Origin: Thalassoglobus neptunius
GTDB lineage: Bacteria > Planctomycetota > Planctomycetia > Planctomycetales > Planctomycetaceae
Length of the DNA stretch: 64,000 nucleotides
Assembly (NCBI RefSeq): GCF_007859735.1
Contig: NZ_SIHI01000001.1
Span: 1 to 64,000, forward strand
Reading direction: 5' to 3'
Shown here: positions 11,850-19,919 of the stretch, piece by piece
Layout: every line of letters starts with the position of its first letter
Position numbering within the stretch: position 1 is the stretch's first letter
Made by a program: the position numbers and the translations under genes
Notes under the pieces: generated by a model
What the model was told of the DNA's origin: nothing
The model's database searches: none
The model's input: only the letters and a program-made list of their open reading frames with translations

Positions 11850-12920
11850 TCAAAACCCTGCTCCTTCGGTTTGGAACTTCTTTCGCCAATAGTGAAGATG
11901 CTCAAGACAGATGGCGGTTCCTCGAGCGACTGTCGTCAGGGGTTCGTCATCAACTCGAACTGGAATGCCCAGATGTTCCTGGAAGAACTGACCAGCATTG
12001 CGAAGTAGTGCCCCGCCGCCGGTCAGCACGAGACCAGTGTCCGCGAGATCACCGATCAGTTCTGGATCGCATCCTTCGATGGTCAGCTTGATACTTCCGA
12101 CAATTTTCCACAGACACTCGACAAGTGCCTCGCGGATTTCTTCACTCGTGATTGTTGCCTTCCGCGGGATTCCGCTGATTCCATCAAGCCCGCGAACTTC
12201 GGTATTGAGTTCCGAAGCAAGCGGCGCGGCACTCCCGATTTCAATTTTGATTTGCTCCGCCGTTCCGATCCCGATTCTCAACGAGTAACGCTGGCGAATG
12301 TAGTCACGAATGGCTTCGTTCATCTCATCGCCCGCAACACGTGTCGACTGGCTGGCGACGATTTCGCCCAGGCTGAGAATGGCGGTTTCCGTTGTTCCGC
12401 CTCCAATATCACAGATCATATTGGCAAGCGGTTCGGAGATCGGAAGGCCAGCACCGATGCTGGCGGCTTTGGCTTCTTCGATGAGATAGATTCGACCGGC
12501 CCCGGCCCGCTCGGCCGAATTGAACACGGCTCGTTTCTCGACAGGAGAAATTTCCGAAGGAACAGCGATGACAACACGCGGTCGGAGCCCTCCCTTCGGA
12601 GGAGCGGCCTTGCGAATAAAGTAGTTGAGCATCTGCTCGCACAGGTGAAAGTCGGTGATCACTCCATGCTTGATCGGCCGCACAGCTTCAATCGAACCGG
12701 GAGTCCGGCCGACCATCTGCTTCGCAAGTTTCCCGATTGCAGCCCCTCTTCCCAGAATCTGGCGAGTCTCTTTCGATCGAGCGACGATCGTTGGCTCATT
12801 CAATACGACACCCTGCCCCCGTAAGGTGATCAAAGTGTTCACCGTACCGAGGTCAATTCCGAGATCGGGGCAAAGCCAGTCGCGCAGCCGATTGAGCATC
12901 CCTGCAGAGTGTCCATCCAT
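11850..12920 (-). CDS. mreB: Rod shape-determining protein MreB (bacterial actin)
   Basis: The 356-residue protein shows the actin/Hsp70 ATPase motifs in order: phosphate 1 at DLGIDLGTVNTL (about 19-30), the conserved MLNYFIRKA and VVIAVPSEISPVEKRAV region, phosphate 2 in MICDIGGGTTETAI (about 168), and the adenosine motif LVLTGGGALLRN (about 307-318). MreB polymerises under the inner membrane and guides wall growth. The start may be the ATG at 12920 or the ATG seven codons later (12899, MLNRLRDWL); neither has a strong ribosome binding site. mreC follows. Confidence 0.93.
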   Translation of the reverse strand: MDGHSAGMLNRLRDWLCPDLGIDLGTVNTLITLRGQGVVLNEPTIVARSKETRQILGRGAAIGKLAKQMVGRTPGSIEAVRPIKHGVITDFHLCEQMLNYFIRKAAPPKGGLRPRVVIAVPSEISPVEKRAVFNSAERAGAGRIYLIEEAKAASIGAGLPISEPLANMICDIGGGTTETAILSLGEIVASQSTRVAGDEMNEAIRDYIRQRYSLRIGIGTAEQIKIEIGSAAPLASELNTEVRGLDGISGIPRKATITSEEIREALVECLWKIVGSIKLTIEGCDPELIGDLADTGLVLTGGGALLRNAGQFFQEHLGIPVRVDDEPLTTVARGTAICLEHLHYWRKKFQTEGAGF

Positions 12921-13011
12921 GGTTTCGAGAGGAAGGACAAGTTGTATCGTGATTCCCGCTACGGCGGCAAGACGGAAACGACAACAAGCATGATCACTTG
13001 TCCACCTCTCG

Positions 13012-13120
13012 AAAATCGGGCCTCTTCTTCACTGACCTATTGGACTCGGCACGAGCCACCACAGTTCTCGTCTCCGAAAACGAAATCGGGCAAGTGCACA
13101 GGTCAGAGCAACTTGCTCTA
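13012..13120 (-). repeat. Dispersed stop-codon repeat, copy C (most divergent)
   Basis: On the minus strand this copy begins TAGAGCAAGTTGCTCT, where TAG is the stop codon of the DUF1559 gene. Downstream similarity to copies A (32518) and B (57450) is patchier: CTGTGxACTxGC at the same distance, then CTCGTGC followed by GAGT, then a GAAGAAGA stretch. The end point is approximate. Confidence 0.65.
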
Positions 13121-14116
13121 AAACTCGCCCAACACATTTCCGTCGGAGCGTTCGCCGAGCCAGCGGAAGGTGTTGTAGTCCACATTCTCACTCAAGAAAT
13201 GGACCGATCCATCAGCCAGCAGAAACTGAATTCCACCGACGTGGTTCGATGAGAAGTTAACGATGTGATTGGTCGAGTTGGGAGTGTGGTGCATCTGCAT
13301 TCCGCCCATGCCGCCTCCCATTCCACCACCCATGCCTCCGCCCATACTCATCATTTGCCCCACATGTCCGAGAACAAGCGAAGCTGGACCTTCATCCGCC
13401 ATCATCATCATTCCGGAAGAACGCATCGCGCCGGGGATCGCTGCATACCAGGTTGAGTTGGCAGCGACAGACGGGACTGATCGGTCGAAATGGTGAGTCG
13501 AAGCACGTTCACCGACCAGCATTGTGTTGGAAAGCCCGTCGGTCACGTCTCGAAATCGCGTGCTGCTGTTGCGATAGAAAACTCCTGCAGGATTGGGTTG
13601 TCCGGGACTCATCGTGACGCTTCCGTACCCAAACACTCCCACGAAGTTTGATTTGCTCAGTTGAACAGTCCCGGCGGTTCCGTCAACCGTGAACTGCATC
13701 GGGCCGGGATCAGACGGGCAAGTGAACGCGGAAATGGGAGTGGCTGCGCTAGCGAGGTTTGCTGCGTCATCAGCATTCAACTCAAAGTTGATCTGTTGGT
13801 AGAGTGCAGCCATTTCGAGCTGAGGCAGAATCATCGTTCCCCATGCGAAGTTCGGGCCGGCTTCGGCCGAAGCGGGATCGCCAGCTTGCACATCTCGAGT
13901 GATGTAGCCCGGCGGCAGAACATTCGCAAAGTCATGGTAATTGTGAAGTGCGAGACCGAGTTGTCTGAGATTGTTTTTGCACTGCGTTCGACGAGCTGCC
14001 TCACGGGCCTGTTGAACAGCAGGAAGAAGAAGTGCAATTAAGATGGCGATAATGGCAATCACCACAAGAAGTTCAATAAGTGTAAAAGCGCGACGGCGCT
14101 GTCTGCGAGAAAACAT
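13118..14116 (-). CDS. DUF1559 domain protein with prepilin-type N-terminal signal
   Basis: The 332-residue protein begins with a basic stretch and AFTLIELLVVIAIIAIL, a type IV prepilin/pseudopilin N-methylation signal cleaved before Phe. CKNNLRQLGLALHNYHD and LPPGY are hallmarks of the planctomycete DUF1559 family. The C-terminus has NHVGGIQFLLADGSVHFLS, the H-x9-DG signature. Near residues 266-285 a Met-Gly-rich run made of MGGG units precedes the histidines MQMHH. Members are many per planctomycete genome and are thought to be pseudopilin-like surface or secretion proteins. Its TAG stop is the first three bases of repeat copy C. A Cys-rich secreted gene lies 81 bases upstream on the same strand. 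Confidence 0.9.
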   Translation of the reverse strand: MFSRRQRRRAFTLIELLVVIAIIAILIALLLPAVQQAREAARRTQCKNNLRQLGLALHNYHDFANVLPPGYITRDVQAGDPASAEAGPNFAWGTMILPQLEMAALYQQINFELNADDAANLASAATPISAFTCPSDPGPMQFTVDGTAGTVQLSKSNFVGVFGYGSVTMSPGQPNPAGVFYRNSSTRFRDVTDGLSNTMLVGERASTHHFDRSVPSVAANSTWYAAIPGAMRSSGMMMMADEGPASLVLGHVGQMMSMGGGMGGGMGGGMGGMQMHHTPNSTNHIVNFSSNHVGGIQFLLADGSVHFLSENVDYNTFRWLGERSDGNVLGEF

Positions 14117-14197
14117 CTTTCCCTCCGAAAGTTGAGTCCCTGTCCAGCAACACTGGATCAGGGAAGTAGAATTGAGTTCGAATTGAAGCCTTCGAGC

Positions 14198-14638
14198 TCA
14201 ACACTTCGGAGGAGGTGGATCAATGGGATCGACTCGACAAACAAGCTGTTCGTCGATGAGGGCACAGGAACTTCTCACCGGTCGATTCGAGCACCCTCCT
14301 GGAGAACTCGAAAGAATACGCGGCTCACAGTTCAGAACAAACAGAACCGACATCGGGGTTCCGCACCGGCAACTTCGCACTGAAACGGGATGGCTCGATT
14401 CCGAGCTCTGCTCACTTTCACCCGAGCAACACGAGGTCGATGAATTTGACGTTGAGCAACAACACTTCCCGTTCGACGTCCCGCCAGAACAGCACATGCT
14501 TTCCGTTTGACGATTCTTTGAACTGCACGTACACGTCTGCTGTCGGGTCGAAAACCCGACGCTGGTCAAGCAAATCCACACCGTCAGCGCGAAGAATGCG
14601 ATTCGATCAAATGATGTCCTTCGTCGCAGACGCTGCAT
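14198..14638 (-). CDS. Cysteine-rich secreted protein, family unknown
   Basis: The 146-residue product has a hydrophobic N-terminal segment (FFALTVWICLTSVGF) that could be a signal peptide or anchor, then clustered cysteines (CTCSS, MCCSGG, KCCCS, SCCSGE, CRCG) in a Ser-rich background, and ends DPIDPPPPKC. Thick cysteine clusters suggest disulfide cross-linking or metal binding outside the cytoplasm. It is co-directional with the DUF1559 gene 81 bases downstream. I recognise no named domain; that it is real rests on the signal-like start and the cysteine pattern. Confidence 0.6.
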   Translation of the reverse strand: MQRLRRRTSFDRIAFFALTVWICLTSVGFSTRQQTCTCSSKNRQTESMCCSGGTSNGKCCCSTSNSSTSCCSGESEQSSESSHPVSVRSCRCGTPMSVLFVLNCEPRILSSSPGGCSNRPVRSSCALIDEQLVCRVDPIDPPPPKC

Positions 14639-15072
14639 TATGAAGTCTAAAGCTTTCCTGAAACGGGCGAGTACTCGACGAGCATCCGGGAAGATCGCTG
14701 TGCTCGTCAGGATGCGAGACCACCATCACATGAGTGTACACCACCGAGCATCCCGCTCAAACACTCCACTCGCGACTCAAAGGCATTGTCAAATCTTGTA
14801 GAGAACTCCCTCAACGACGCTCTAAACGTTTTTTTAAGGAGTCGAAGCCGCCTGAGAGATCACTAGGCGATCCTGTCTTGAAACGAGTTCGAACGGCAAT
14901 CAGTTTTATTCTCACCAGTCGAGAGCCATTTGCAATGGTTTCCTGTTCATAGGAAACGATCACCATCCCGACGGAAACGCATCGTCTTGAATTGGAATCT
15001 CATCGGGACTGCTTCAACAGTTCTTGTACGAATTGCGAATGAGAACCCTGAAAGACCTCGCCGAAGAACAGC
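14639..15072. other. Gene-free region upstream of the Cys-rich gene
   Basis: These 434 bases lie between two minus-strand genes. The only structure I see is an 8-bp inverted repeat, GACGAGCA at 14677-14684 with TGCTCGTC at 14701-14708, in the leader of the Cys-rich gene. Open frames here look non-coding. Confidence 0.45.
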
Positions 15073-16692
15073 CTAAAGCTGGGCGCTCGGCTCAGACTTC
15101 GTTTCGCGAATCCGTGTTCTCAGAAGCGTTTGAAGTCCGAAAATCGATTCGAAAAACTGCCGGTTTCTTCGTAGAGAAATCTGCTCCACGGACAAGTCAT
15201 CAATCACCGGGACCGAAATCACCAGTCGATTTCGATTGCGCGTACACGTGATTTCTTTCACCCGTTGCGTTCTCGACGCATCCAGTGCGATGGCAATTCG
15301 CAAAATGGCGGCAAGTTTCGAGACAGCCACTCGGCGGTATCGATCAAGAGCGGCGTAAGTCTGATGGCTTGGTTTGGGAAGAGCCCGGCGATGGTACCGA
15401 GCGACCAGAGCGACCAGATTCAAGTCATCCGAAGTCAATCCGAACAGGCTGCTGTTCATGATCAAATACATCGAGTGCTTATGAACACTCGACTCACTGA
15501 TGAACGTTCCAATTTCATGAAGGAGGGCCGCGACATACAGGAACGTTTCGAAGCGTTCATCCAGTTCATGCTCAGCTTGCAACTGACGAAACAATTGTCG
15601 ACAGAGATCGGCAACACACGCAGCATGATCTTTGTCGACGTGATATTTCTCCGCCAGTTTCCAGGCAGAACGAATAATCTGTGATTGAAACTCCGCGCTC
15701 CAGTTTCCTCCGTCTGCCAGATCTCGAATGAGTCCATCTCGCAGATTGACGTTGGAGATCAAAACGGTCTCGACACCCAGAAGCTCGGCGAGCGTGAGAT
15801 TGATCAGCAAAGCGGGAGCGATCGTTTCCGCTTCGGGAAACGACAGCTGATAGCGTGAAACAAGCGTCTCTTCCCGCTTCGTGAAGAGGAAGTCTGTGAA
15901 CTCAGACAGATCGGAGCGAGAGATTTGAGTCAGCTTCTCATCACTGACCTGTTCTTTCGAAATCTGACTGGCAGCGAATCGAATATCCCCTCCCATCGCA
16001 ACCATGATCGCGGGGACGTCCGGCTGAATCAGTTCGGTGAGCGGTTCAAGATGGCTGCGAATTTCTGTGAGCATCACGCGCCGCATCCGCTCTCTCGGAA
16101 CGTTGTATGCAGCCAGAGTCTGTTGCATTCGCAGCGACCCCAAACGAAACGCTTGCGAGTGAGAGACGTTGCCCTGATTCAGAAGCAGCATCTCTGTGCT
16201 TCCACCGCCCACTTCCACAACAAAAGCTTGCGACTCGAAAAGCTCCGGCGTCGCCCGCAGCAGCGGTTGAACGCCACGGTACGTCACTCGATGAAGTTCG
16301 GCAGCATCGAGTGTCTCAACGAACAACCCTGTCGCGACGAAAATTCTGTCGACGAATGTCATTCGGTTCAGAGCTTCACGAACCGCACTCGTCGCGATCA
16401 CTCGAATGTCTTCAGGTCGGACAATGGAGTATTCATCGAGTTTTCGTCGATAATCCTTGAGTGTCGCAACGCACTCCTCCATCGTCGAACGGGCAATCTC
16501 GCCGTTCGTGAAGGTATCTTTCCCGAGCGCAACTCCCTGAGAAAGCGATTCTAGCAGACGGACTTCGCCTTCCCCGCTGATCTCGGCAATCGCCATTCGA
16601 ATCGACGTTGTCCCGACATCAATCACAGCGACCGTTCGGATTCGCCCAGTTGTCGTCCGGTGAATTGTGCTCACGTGCTGCCTCCTGACCAT
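15073..16692 (-). CDS. Ppx/GppA-family exopolyphosphatase with C-terminal HD-type domain
   Basis: The product is 539 residues from the ATG at 16692. AVIDVGTTSIRMAIAEI is the phosphate-1 motif of the ASKHA fold, 'VIATSAVREALN' and FVVEVGGGSTEMLLL (phosphate 2) are typical Ppx/GppA sequences. The C-terminal third has ALLHEIGTFISESSVHKHS, resembling the HD-like domain of long Ppx/GppA enzymes. Family members release phosphate from polyphosphate or the 5' phosphate of pppGpp, and these two cannot be told apart here. The frame also has a GTG at 16731, but GGGAG just ahead of 16692 favours the ATG. It appears to be a single-gene unit. Confidence 0.88.
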   Translation of the reverse strand: MVRRQHVSTIHRTTTGRIRTVAVIDVGTTSIRMAIAEISGEGEVRLLESLSQGVALGKDTFTNGEIARSTMEECVATLKDYRRKLDEYSIVRPEDIRVIATSAVREALNRMTFVDRIFVATGLFVETLDAAELHRVTYRGVQPLLRATPELFESQAFVVEVGGGSTEMLLLNQGNVSHSQAFRLGSLRMQQTLAAYNVPRERMRRVMLTEIRSHLEPLTELIQPDVPAIMVAMGGDIRFAASQISKEQVSDEKLTQISRSDLSEFTDFLFTKREETLVSRYQLSFPEAETIAPALLINLTLAELLGVETVLISNVNLRDGLIRDLADGGNWSAEFQSQIIRSAWKLAEKYHVDKDHAACVADLCRQLFRQLQAEHELDERFETFLYVAALLHEIGTFISESSVHKHSMYLIMNSSLFGLTSDDLNLVALVARYHRRALPKPSHQTYAALDRYRRVAVSKLAAILRIAIALDASRTQRVKEITCTRNRNRLVISVPVIDDLSVEQISLRRNRQFFESIFGLQTLLRTRIRETKSEPSAQL

Positions 16693-17046
16693 TTCTCTCC
16701 CGAGCAGATCGAACGCGTTCGCTGAGAGCACATCGAGAATGACTGGCGCATGCGCCCATCACCATTCGATGGCCGCTTCCTGGACGTTTCCTCTCACAAA
16801 CCTGTGAGTTTCTTCGTCCGCGTGCATTCTCATCAGCTCAAAGCATGCTCGAGTTCTGCAACTTCCGGCACATCATAGAAAATGGGAGACCAGATCGCCC
16901 CTGAATTTCGAACAAGATTTTTAGAGCAGCCCAAATGTATTGTCAGTTCGTTAAGAACAACTCATCATCGGAAGACTCTTTCAACCCAACCTCGCTTCGT
17001 TCGGACTTGGCTCGCTGCGGCCGCGTATCGAGTTGAAGCATCGGGT
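16693..17046. other. Intergenic region between Ppx/GppA and amino-acid dehydrogenase genes
   Basis: These 354 bases lie between two minus-strand genes and should contain the Ppx/GppA promoter. I see no strong hairpin, RNA gene or convincing open frame. Confidence 0.4.
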
Positions 17047-18339
17047 TCAAAATCGATCAAGCCGATACGGAACGGCATCGACATGTGTCGTTGACTGAGT
17101 CACCAGCTCAGCGATCAACTTCCCAGTTGCTGGAGCCATTGAAACTCCCAGCATGCTATGTCCTGAAGCGACCCAGGTATTCTCAAGTTTCGGGACCTGG
17201 CCGATCATCGGAACACCATCCGCACTCATCGGACGCCACCCGTACCACTTCTCCTGAATCGGTTCAGCGGTCGGAGTGTGCAGATATTCTTTTGCCCCTT
17301 CGAGCAAAAGATTGAGTCGAGGCGGCGAGAGAGAAGAATCGTAACCGGCGAACTGCATTGTCGAACCGATTCGGTAAGCATCCGACAATGGAGTGATCGC
17401 GACACGGTGCTCTTCCAGAATCATTGGATAACGCGGGCAATTCTCAGGCCGAGGCATTGTCAGCGAATACCCCTTCCCCGGTTGAATCGGAAGCGACACC
17501 CCCAACTGCTTTACAAGTTGGGGCGTCCACGCTCCCAGCGCAACGATGAGTTGGTCGACTTTGATCTTGCCTGACGACGTCTCGATTTCGGTGATCGCCG
17601 AACGTGTTTGATGAAGATTCCGAACTTCCGTCTGCTCCCGAATCTCCACACCTTGCTGCTCAAGACAGGCTCGCCAGGCAGCCATCAATTGGCTCGGATG
17701 GATATGTGCATCGCACTCATAAAGCCATCCCCCTCCGAGGCCGGTCTTCAGAGCCGGTTCCAGTTCGTTGAGTTCCTCTCCAGCAAACGGCTTCGCACTC
17801 AGCCCGAATTCGTCCGTCAGAAGTTTGTCGACGTGCCTGTAATGTTCGAAGCTTTTTTCAGAGTGATGAACAAAAAGAAGCCCGTCGGAATGCCAATCGC
17901 AATCGGTCAGCACGCCTGTCTCGATCAGGTTTCCATAAAGCTCTCGTGATGAATCAAGCAGCGCCTGTCGTGCCCGTCCCGCAGCGAGCATGTGTCGACG
18001 ATTGCAATGTGCTGCAAATTTCAACAGCCATCGCCAAAGAGTCGGGTCCCAACGCGGAGAGATTGAAAACGGTGAGTTCCGTTGAAAGAACGTCTTAAGA
18101 GTCGACTGAATCGCTCCCGGCTGGCAAAGGGGAAGAATATGGCTGGGCGAAATGAACCCACAATTTCCATGCGAACACGCCCCTCCAAAACTTCCTTTTT
18201 CCAGAATGGTGACGTCCGCACCGGTCTGACTCAGGTAGTAGGCACAGGCAGCTCCGACAACTCCACCGCCAATAATTGTGATGGAAGGTGCCTGAGAGTT
18301 CATGGAGTTGTTCGCTGTCGAGAGATTCGTGTCAGTCAC
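17047..18339 (-). CDS. FAD-dependent D-amino-acid/hydroxyproline dehydrogenase (DAO family)
   Basis: The 430-residue protein has a Rossmann FAD motif [15 protein letters not shown] near residue 22, followed by [17 protein letters not shown], as in DadA-like D-amino-acid dehydrogenases. The C-terminal [14 protein letters not shown] and [18 protein letters not shown] are the conserved closing motifs of the DAO fold. Its start overlaps the stop of the upstream epimerase by 4 bases (ATGA), implying translational coupling. Context suggests it oxidises cis-4-hydroxy-D-proline made by that epimerase to a pyrroline carboxylate, feeding electrons to the respiratory chain. Substrate is inferred from the neighbour, not from residues. 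No deaminase or semialdehyde dehydrogenase of the pathway is nearby. Confidence 0.82.
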   Translation of the reverse strand: MTDTNLSTANNSMNSQAPSITIIGGGVVGAACAYYLSQTGADVTILEKGSFGGACSHGNCGFISPSHILPLCQPGAIQSTLKTFFQRNSPFSISPRWDPTLWRWLLKFAAHCNRRHMLAAGRARQALLDSSRELYGNLIETGVLTDCDWHSDGLLFVHHSEKSFEHYRHVDKLLTDEFGLSAKPFAGEELNELEPALKTGLGGGWLYECDAHIHPSQLMAAWRACLEQQGVEIREQTEVRNLHQTRSAITEIETSSGKIKVDQLIVALGAWTPQLVKQLGVSLPIQPGKGYSLTMPRPENCPRYPMILEEHRVAITPLSDAYRIGSTMQFAGYDSSLSPPRLNLLLEGAKEYLHTPTAEPIQEKWYGWRPMSADGVPMIGQVPKLENTWVASGHSMLGVSMAPATGKLIAELVTQSTTHVDAVPYRLDRF

Positions 18340-19301
18340 GTCCGGATTCCAAAACGAAACGGGTCATTCGCATTCAGGAGGAGCGTCGATTCCGCAGTCA
18401 CATAAGCAGATCCCGAGAGTGTCGGGATCACTCCTCCTTCAATCGGACGAACGCTTCCGGAGAAGATGCTACCGATGATGCTTTCTTGCCGGAACACTTC
18501 GTCGGGCTTTAACTTTCCATCCTCGTACAGACACGCGAGTTTGGCACTCGTTCCCGTTCCACAAGGAGATCGGTCATAAGCTTTTCCGGGGCAGAGAACA
18601 AAGTTCCGGGAATGATTCACCGGGTCCTTCGGGGAACCGAACAGTTCGATGTGATCGATTTCCGCTCCATCCGCCCCAACAATATTCTGAGCAGCCAGAG
18701 CCTTCCGAATCCTCCAGGAGACTGATGTCAGTTCCTCAACGTTAGCGAGTTCTAACTCGAAATTGTGTTCGCTGATCAGAAAGAACCAGTTTCCTCCCCA
18801 GGCAATATCGCCAACGAATGTTCCGAGACCCGGAACATTCACCGAGACATCTTTCGCGACTCGGTACGAAAGGACATTCGAAAACCGAACTTCGTGGTCA
18901 TTGAGAAGTTCGAATTCGACAAGCCCCACCGGCGTCTCCAGAAAGTGCCGCCCCGGTTCAATCCGCTTGAGACCTCGAAGCGTGACTCCCACGCCGATTG
19001 TCCCGTGCCCACACATTCCCAACGGGCCGACGTTATTGAAAAAGATGACACCTGCAACAGCTTTCGGAGACTGCGGAGGCAAGAGCAGCGCTCCCACCAT
19101 GACGTCCGAGCCACGGGGCTCGTTGACGACGGCTGAACGAAATTCGTCAAACTCGGTTCGGAAGCGTTCTCGCTGTTCAACAAGAGAACCTGTTCCGAGA
19201 TTTGGTCCGCCTGAAATGACAACTCTTGTCGGTTCACCCCCGGTGTTCGAATCAATCACTCCGATTCGCTGGACCATTTCAGATTGTTCAGAAAAGGACA
19301 T
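18336..19301 (-). CDS. 4-hydroxyproline epimerase / proline racemase family
   Basis: The 321-residue protein carries both catalytic cysteines of the proline racemase fold: MCGHG (about Cys 97) and SPCGTGTSA (about Cys 240). Presence of both argues for an epimerase/racemase rather than trans-3-hydroxyproline dehydratase, in which the first Cys is Ser or Thr. Opening motif [12 protein letters not shown] is typical of 4-hydroxyproline 2-epimerases. It would convert trans-4-hydroxy-L-proline to cis-4-hydroxy-D-proline, the substrate for the coupled dehydrogenase. The start may be 19301 or the Met at residue 9 (19277). A 19-base sequence shared with the upstream region of the aroDE-like gene lies about 60 bases before the start. 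Confidence 0.85.
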   Translation of the reverse strand: MSFSEQSEMVQRIGVIDSNTGGEPTRVVISGGPNLGTGSLVEQRERFRTEFDEFRSAVVNEPRGSDVMVGALLLPPQSPKAVAGVIFFNNVGPLGMCGHGTIGVGVTLRGLKRIEPGRHFLETPVGLVEFELLNDHEVRFSNVLSYRVAKDVSVNVPGLGTFVGDIAWGGNWFFLISEHNFELELANVEELTSVSWRIRKALAAQNIVGADGAEIDHIELFGSPKDPVNHSRNFVLCPGKAYDRSPCGTGTSAKLACLYEDGKLKPDEVFRQESIIGSIFSGSVRPIEGGVIPTLSGSAYVTAESTLLLNANDPFRFGIRT

Positions 19302-19919
19302 GAAGAATGATTTTCCGCTGATGCCTCACGAATCTTCAGAGCGTCTTCGAAACGGTCTTTTCGAATCGCTGCAAACTCAACGCGACGACGCTCTCAATAT
19401 GTGAATCGAATGCCGTGTCATTGAATCTTCTGAAATTGTGACAAACTCGCTCGGTGTTGTCTTCCGATCGGAGCGCGTCCGGAAACAGATTGTCACTCGA
19501 ATCCCGTTTGGGAAAGAGCCTCCGATGCCAACATCGTCATTGCGCAATCTCCTGGATTCACGTGAGCCAGCGCCGCACTCATCAAAAGAGATGAATACTG
19601 CATCAGCATCCAAACAGAGGAACCCTCTTAACGATTTCTTTCTCCTTCATGGAGTTCAAAACTCGTCGAATTCAATCGCGTTCCTCAGCTTAGGCAACTT
19701 GGGGCGAGATTGCGGCTGTTAACAAATAATCGAAATGTGAGTCTTGTAGGAATCAGTCAACTCGATCCGGTGAGATCGCCGATAGTCGAGAAGCAGGTTT
19801 CCTCACCGGGACCTTCCTCTTCGGGATTTTGAGTCTCGACGATTGCGAGTTCATTGAGCTCGATCGATCAAAATTCTCGGGAGCTAATCCGGTGAACCGA
19901 CTTGAGGGAGTAATGTGAG
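19302..19919. other. Long divergent intergenic region
   Basis: This 618-base stretch separates the hydroxyproline genes (minus) from a TolC-like gene (plus). It holds the 19-base exact repeat at 19362-19380 shared with 52327-52345. Open frames on both strands have no protein-like features. Both promoters should be here; I cannot place them. Confidence 0.45.
19362..19380. repeat. 19-base dispersed repeat, copy 1
   Basis: CGAATCGCTGCAAACTCAA occurs here and at 52327-52345, with weaker similarity continuing for about 17 bases (ACGxxGAxGCTCTC). Both copies lie upstream of minus-strand genes, about 60 and 95 bases before their starts. Confidence 0.6.

Noticed and set aside
13266-13380. Tandem DNA repeat encoding the MGGG units as a separate repeat locus
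   Set aside because: The short codon repeat lies in frame in the DUF1559 gene and is explained by the Met-Gly-rich protein segment.
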